DNA of 64,000 nucleotides from Flavobacteriaceae bacterium. GTDB lineage: Bacteria > Bacteroidota > Bacteroidia > Flavobacteriales > Flavobacteriaceae. The position numbers and the translations under genes are program-made. Positions within the stretch are counted from its first letter, which is position 1. Each line of letters begins with the position of its first letter. Where the stretch lies: positions 233,366 to 297,365 of the forward strand of contig SIHP01000006.1 in the NCBI GenBank assembly GCA_004762155.1, written 5' to 3'. This document shows, piece by piece, positions 62,548 to 64,000 of this stretch. The notes beneath the pieces are model-generated. The model was not told the origin of the DNA. It saw nothing but the letters and a program-made list of their open reading frames with translations, and made no database searches.

Positions 62548-62932
62548 TTTTATATTTCATAAACAGTTTAGTTCCTTTTTTTAACTCTATGAATTAGAAC
62601 ATTTTGTTATTCAATTCTCAGAAAAATATTAAAACCATCAATAATGATAAATTTTGAAGCAAATTAGTATAATAATAAGCACCAATTATTCATAAAACAA
62701 TGATTAAGTGTAAAAATGATAGCTTTAGATTTTTATTCTTAAAAGCCATAATGATCATTTTATAAAAAAAACATGAAAAATTATCAAAATGCCAAAAAAA
62801 TGCTGACTGTTTTGAAAAAAAATAACAATACTCTAAAACCAAAAAAATTCTATTTCTTACTTCGCTAATTATAGTTAGAAATAAATTATCTTTCGCGAAT
62901 TATTACTCATAATATTATAAAATTAAACAAAA
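62548..62932. other. AT-rich spacer before the cupin gene
   Basis: The 385 bases contain no plausible gene. Near the 3' end a 12-base direct repeat TTCGC(T/G)AATTAT occurs at 62861-62872 and 62892-62903, one containing the palindrome TTCGCGAA. These may be operator half-sites for the cupin gene. Confidence 0.5.
62861..62903 (+). promoter_or_regulatory. Direct repeats TTCGCnAATTAT, possible operator
   Basis: Two 12-base copies differ at one base and start 31 bases apart, close to three helical turns, ending 29 bases before the cupin ATG. GC-containing octamers are rare in this spacer, which makes chance repetition less likely. Confidence 0.4.
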
Positions 62933-63310
62933 ATGGAACGATTTAGTGAAAAATACATTATAACAAAAGATTTAGAATGGGAAAATCTTGGTGGTGGAGT
63001 TTCAAGAAAATTCTTAGGTTATGATAACCAAATCATGATGGTAAGAGTAAAATTTGACAAAGGAGCATTAGGTGCACCACATCAACATTTTCATACACAA
63101 GCTACTTTTTGTGTATCAGGTAAATTTGAATTTGAAATAGATGGGGAAAAGAAGGTTGTAGAAGCAGGAGATGGTGTTTATATTGAACCTAATTTGTTAC
63201 ATAGTGCTGTTTGTTTAGAAGAAGGTGAACTTATTGACACATTCAGCCCAGTAAGAGAAGATTTCTTAAGTGGTGGTGGTGTTTCTTATTTTGGAGATAA
63301 AGAATCTTAA
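62933..63310 (+). CDS. Cupin-domain protein
   Basis: 125 residues, a single beta barrel. Cupin motif 1 is GALGAPHQHFHTQATFCVSGKFEFEIDG (metal ligands His-x-His and a following Gln/Thr; the usual Glu is not obvious) and motif 2 is GDGVYIEPNLLHSAVCLEEG. Small cupins of this type bind metal and often modify small molecules or act as sensors; no substrate can be assigned. Monocistronic with terminator. Confidence 0.88.
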   Translation: MERFSEKYIITKDLEWENLGGGVSRKFLGYDNQIMMVRVKFDKGALGAPHQHFHTQATFCVSGKFEFEIDGEKKVVEAGDGVYIEPNLLHSAVCLEEGELIDTFSPVREDFLSGGGVSYFGDKES

Positions 63311-63391
63311 AAAACCACAAATATACAACCGTTTTCTTCTATTATAGACTGACTTAACAGAAACTATTATAAGATAAACTGAGTATATAAA

Positions 63392-63430
63392 TAAAAGCCA
63401 AGAAATAATATATTATTTCTTGGCTTTTAT
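63392..63430. terminator. Terminator after the cupin gene
   Basis: AAAAGCCAAGAAATAA and TTATTTCTTGGCTTTTA form a 16-bp stem. It serves the cupin gene and perhaps the opposing regulator gene. Confidence 0.85.
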
Positions 63431-63484
63431 TTATATACTGGCTACAGAACTAAATCTGAATTAAATTCAGACCTTTTAAAAAAA

Positions 63485-63803
63485 TTAAAATTTATCATCT
63501 TTAAAACTCCATTTATCTAGACTTTTTAAAATGTTTTCAAGAGATTTATCTCTTTTAGTTAATCCATATTCTACTTTAGGAGGAACTACTGGATACACTT
63601 CCCTAAAAACCAATCCGTCTTTTTCTAACTCTCTTACTGTCTGAGTAAACATTTTATTTGAAATGCCAAGTATTTTTTTTTCAATACACCTGAACATAAA
63701 TCACCTTCTAATAAATGAAATAGCACTAAAGGTTTCCATTTTGTTCCTATTAAATTCATAGTGTATTCTAAAGGACATTTATTTTTTTTTCAAAAAAATA
63801 CAT
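63485..63803 (-). pseudogene. HxlR-family regulator disrupted at two A9 tracts
   Basis: Reading the minus strand, HxlR-like sequence is spread over different frames. KCPLEYTMNLIGTKWKPL and LFHLLEGDLCSGVLKKK are in one frame. After the run of nine A near 63671-63679, ILGISNKMFTQTVRELEKDGLVFREVY continues in another, to the stop at 63485. The likely start ATG (63803) is also one base out of frame because of another run of nine A at 63782-63790. Adding one A to each run gives an intact gene of about 106 codons. This may be a real pseudogene, a slippage-controlled gene or two homopolymer sequencing errors. It is divergent from the VOC gene, a common HxlR arrangement. Confidence 0.8.
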
Positions 63804-63875
63804 TTAACTAATTCATTTACAACAAAATACTCTTTTTATTAACTATAGTATTTTTTAGTAAGTTATTGACTACAA

Positions 63876-63898
63876 GGTAAATATAAATTTATTTTACC
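63876..63898. promoter_or_regulatory. 23-bp palindrome in the HxlR-VOC divergent region
   Basis: A near-perfect dyad, GGTAAA...TTTACC with an AT-rich core, is centred between the two divergent genes, 17 bases before the VOC start. It is a candidate operator for the HxlR regulator (inference). Confidence 0.5.
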
Positions 63899-63914
63899 TC
63901 GGAAAATAAAACTT

Positions 63915-64000
63915 ATGACAAATATTAAAGATTACCCTAAATCATTTTCTCATGTGGGTTTAACAGTTTCTAATATAAAAGAAGCTGTTAAATTTTATTC
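63915..64000 (+). CDS. VOC (glyoxalase-like) family protein, 5' end only
   Basis: ATG at 63915 opens a frame that runs off the window after 28 codons: MTNIKDYPKSF then SHVGLTVSNIKEAVKFY. That is the typical first beta strand and helix of a vicinal-oxygen-chelate domain, with the first metal-ligand His. The function within this broad family (lyase, dioxygenase, resistance) cannot be decided from the fragment. Confidence 0.75.
   Translation, partial: MTNIKDYPKSFSHVGLTVSNIKEAVKFY

Overview
The window is a low-GC chromosomal segment of a marine-type Flavobacteriaceae bacterium (Polaribacter/Tenacibaculum-like; the genus is inferred). Supporting signs are a Bacteroidota promoter (TTTG, 19 nt, TAnnTTTG), TonB-dependent uptake, many SCS- and FAC-type lipoproteins, DUF4476, DUF4856, TIGR04222 and head-GIN proteins, and very AT-rich spacers. 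I saw no tRNA, rRNA, CRISPR array or complete insertion sequence.

Layout. (1) 1-924: 5' part of a GH16 laminarinase-like gene, cut by the window edge. (2) 1253-8320, minus strand: a histidine operon hisG-[GNAT]-hisD-hisC-hisB-hisH-[four-helix-bundle protein]-hisA. It is preceded by a textbook promoter, an 18-codon His-rich leader peptide and an attenuator hairpin. hisF and hisIE do not follow hisA. (3) 8456-14042: a two-domain secreted TonB-like protein, a methyltransferase, a triple-DUF4476 protein with a sigma-54-like promoter, and TypA/BipA. (4) 14192-20231: a parE-X-parC operon in which X is a Cys-tailed TIGR04222-type membrane protein. (5) 20345-25763: a TPR histidine kinase / LuxR-like response regulator / tiny lipoprotein operon. 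Four TACGG-N4-CCGTA palindromes surround it, each with a -7 box (one of them imperfect) at exactly the same distance. They appear to drive one 245-residue membrane protein and three short transcription units. This is the most unusual part of the window. (6) 25905-29676: M1 peptidase and guaB.

(7) 29780-46720: a large iron-acquisition region. One operon holds imelysin, di-heme oxidoreductase and imelysin. A second cluster runs DUF4856, imelysin, HTTM protein, TonB receptor, small membrane protein and an Fbp-type Fe(III) ABC transporter. A 19-bp palindrome, probably a Fur-type box, lies upstream of three of these units. An HpaII-like (CCGG) restriction-modification pair sits inside the Fbp transporter gene order, between fbpA and fbpB.

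(8) 46813-50079: 5'-nucleotidase, metallopeptidase and HMG-CoA lyase. (9) 50323-53924: an ECF sigma operon with DUF4097, a YhhN-type protein and a head-GIN protein. (10) 54128-62547: catabolic and housekeeping genes (fahA, ybaB, rocD, a CmpX-like channel, a second ECF sigma, rlmD). (11) 62933-64000: a cupin, an HxlR regulator disrupted at two A9 tracts, and the start of a divergent VOC-family gene.

Family assignments are from motif and sequence recognition by eye; no database search was run.
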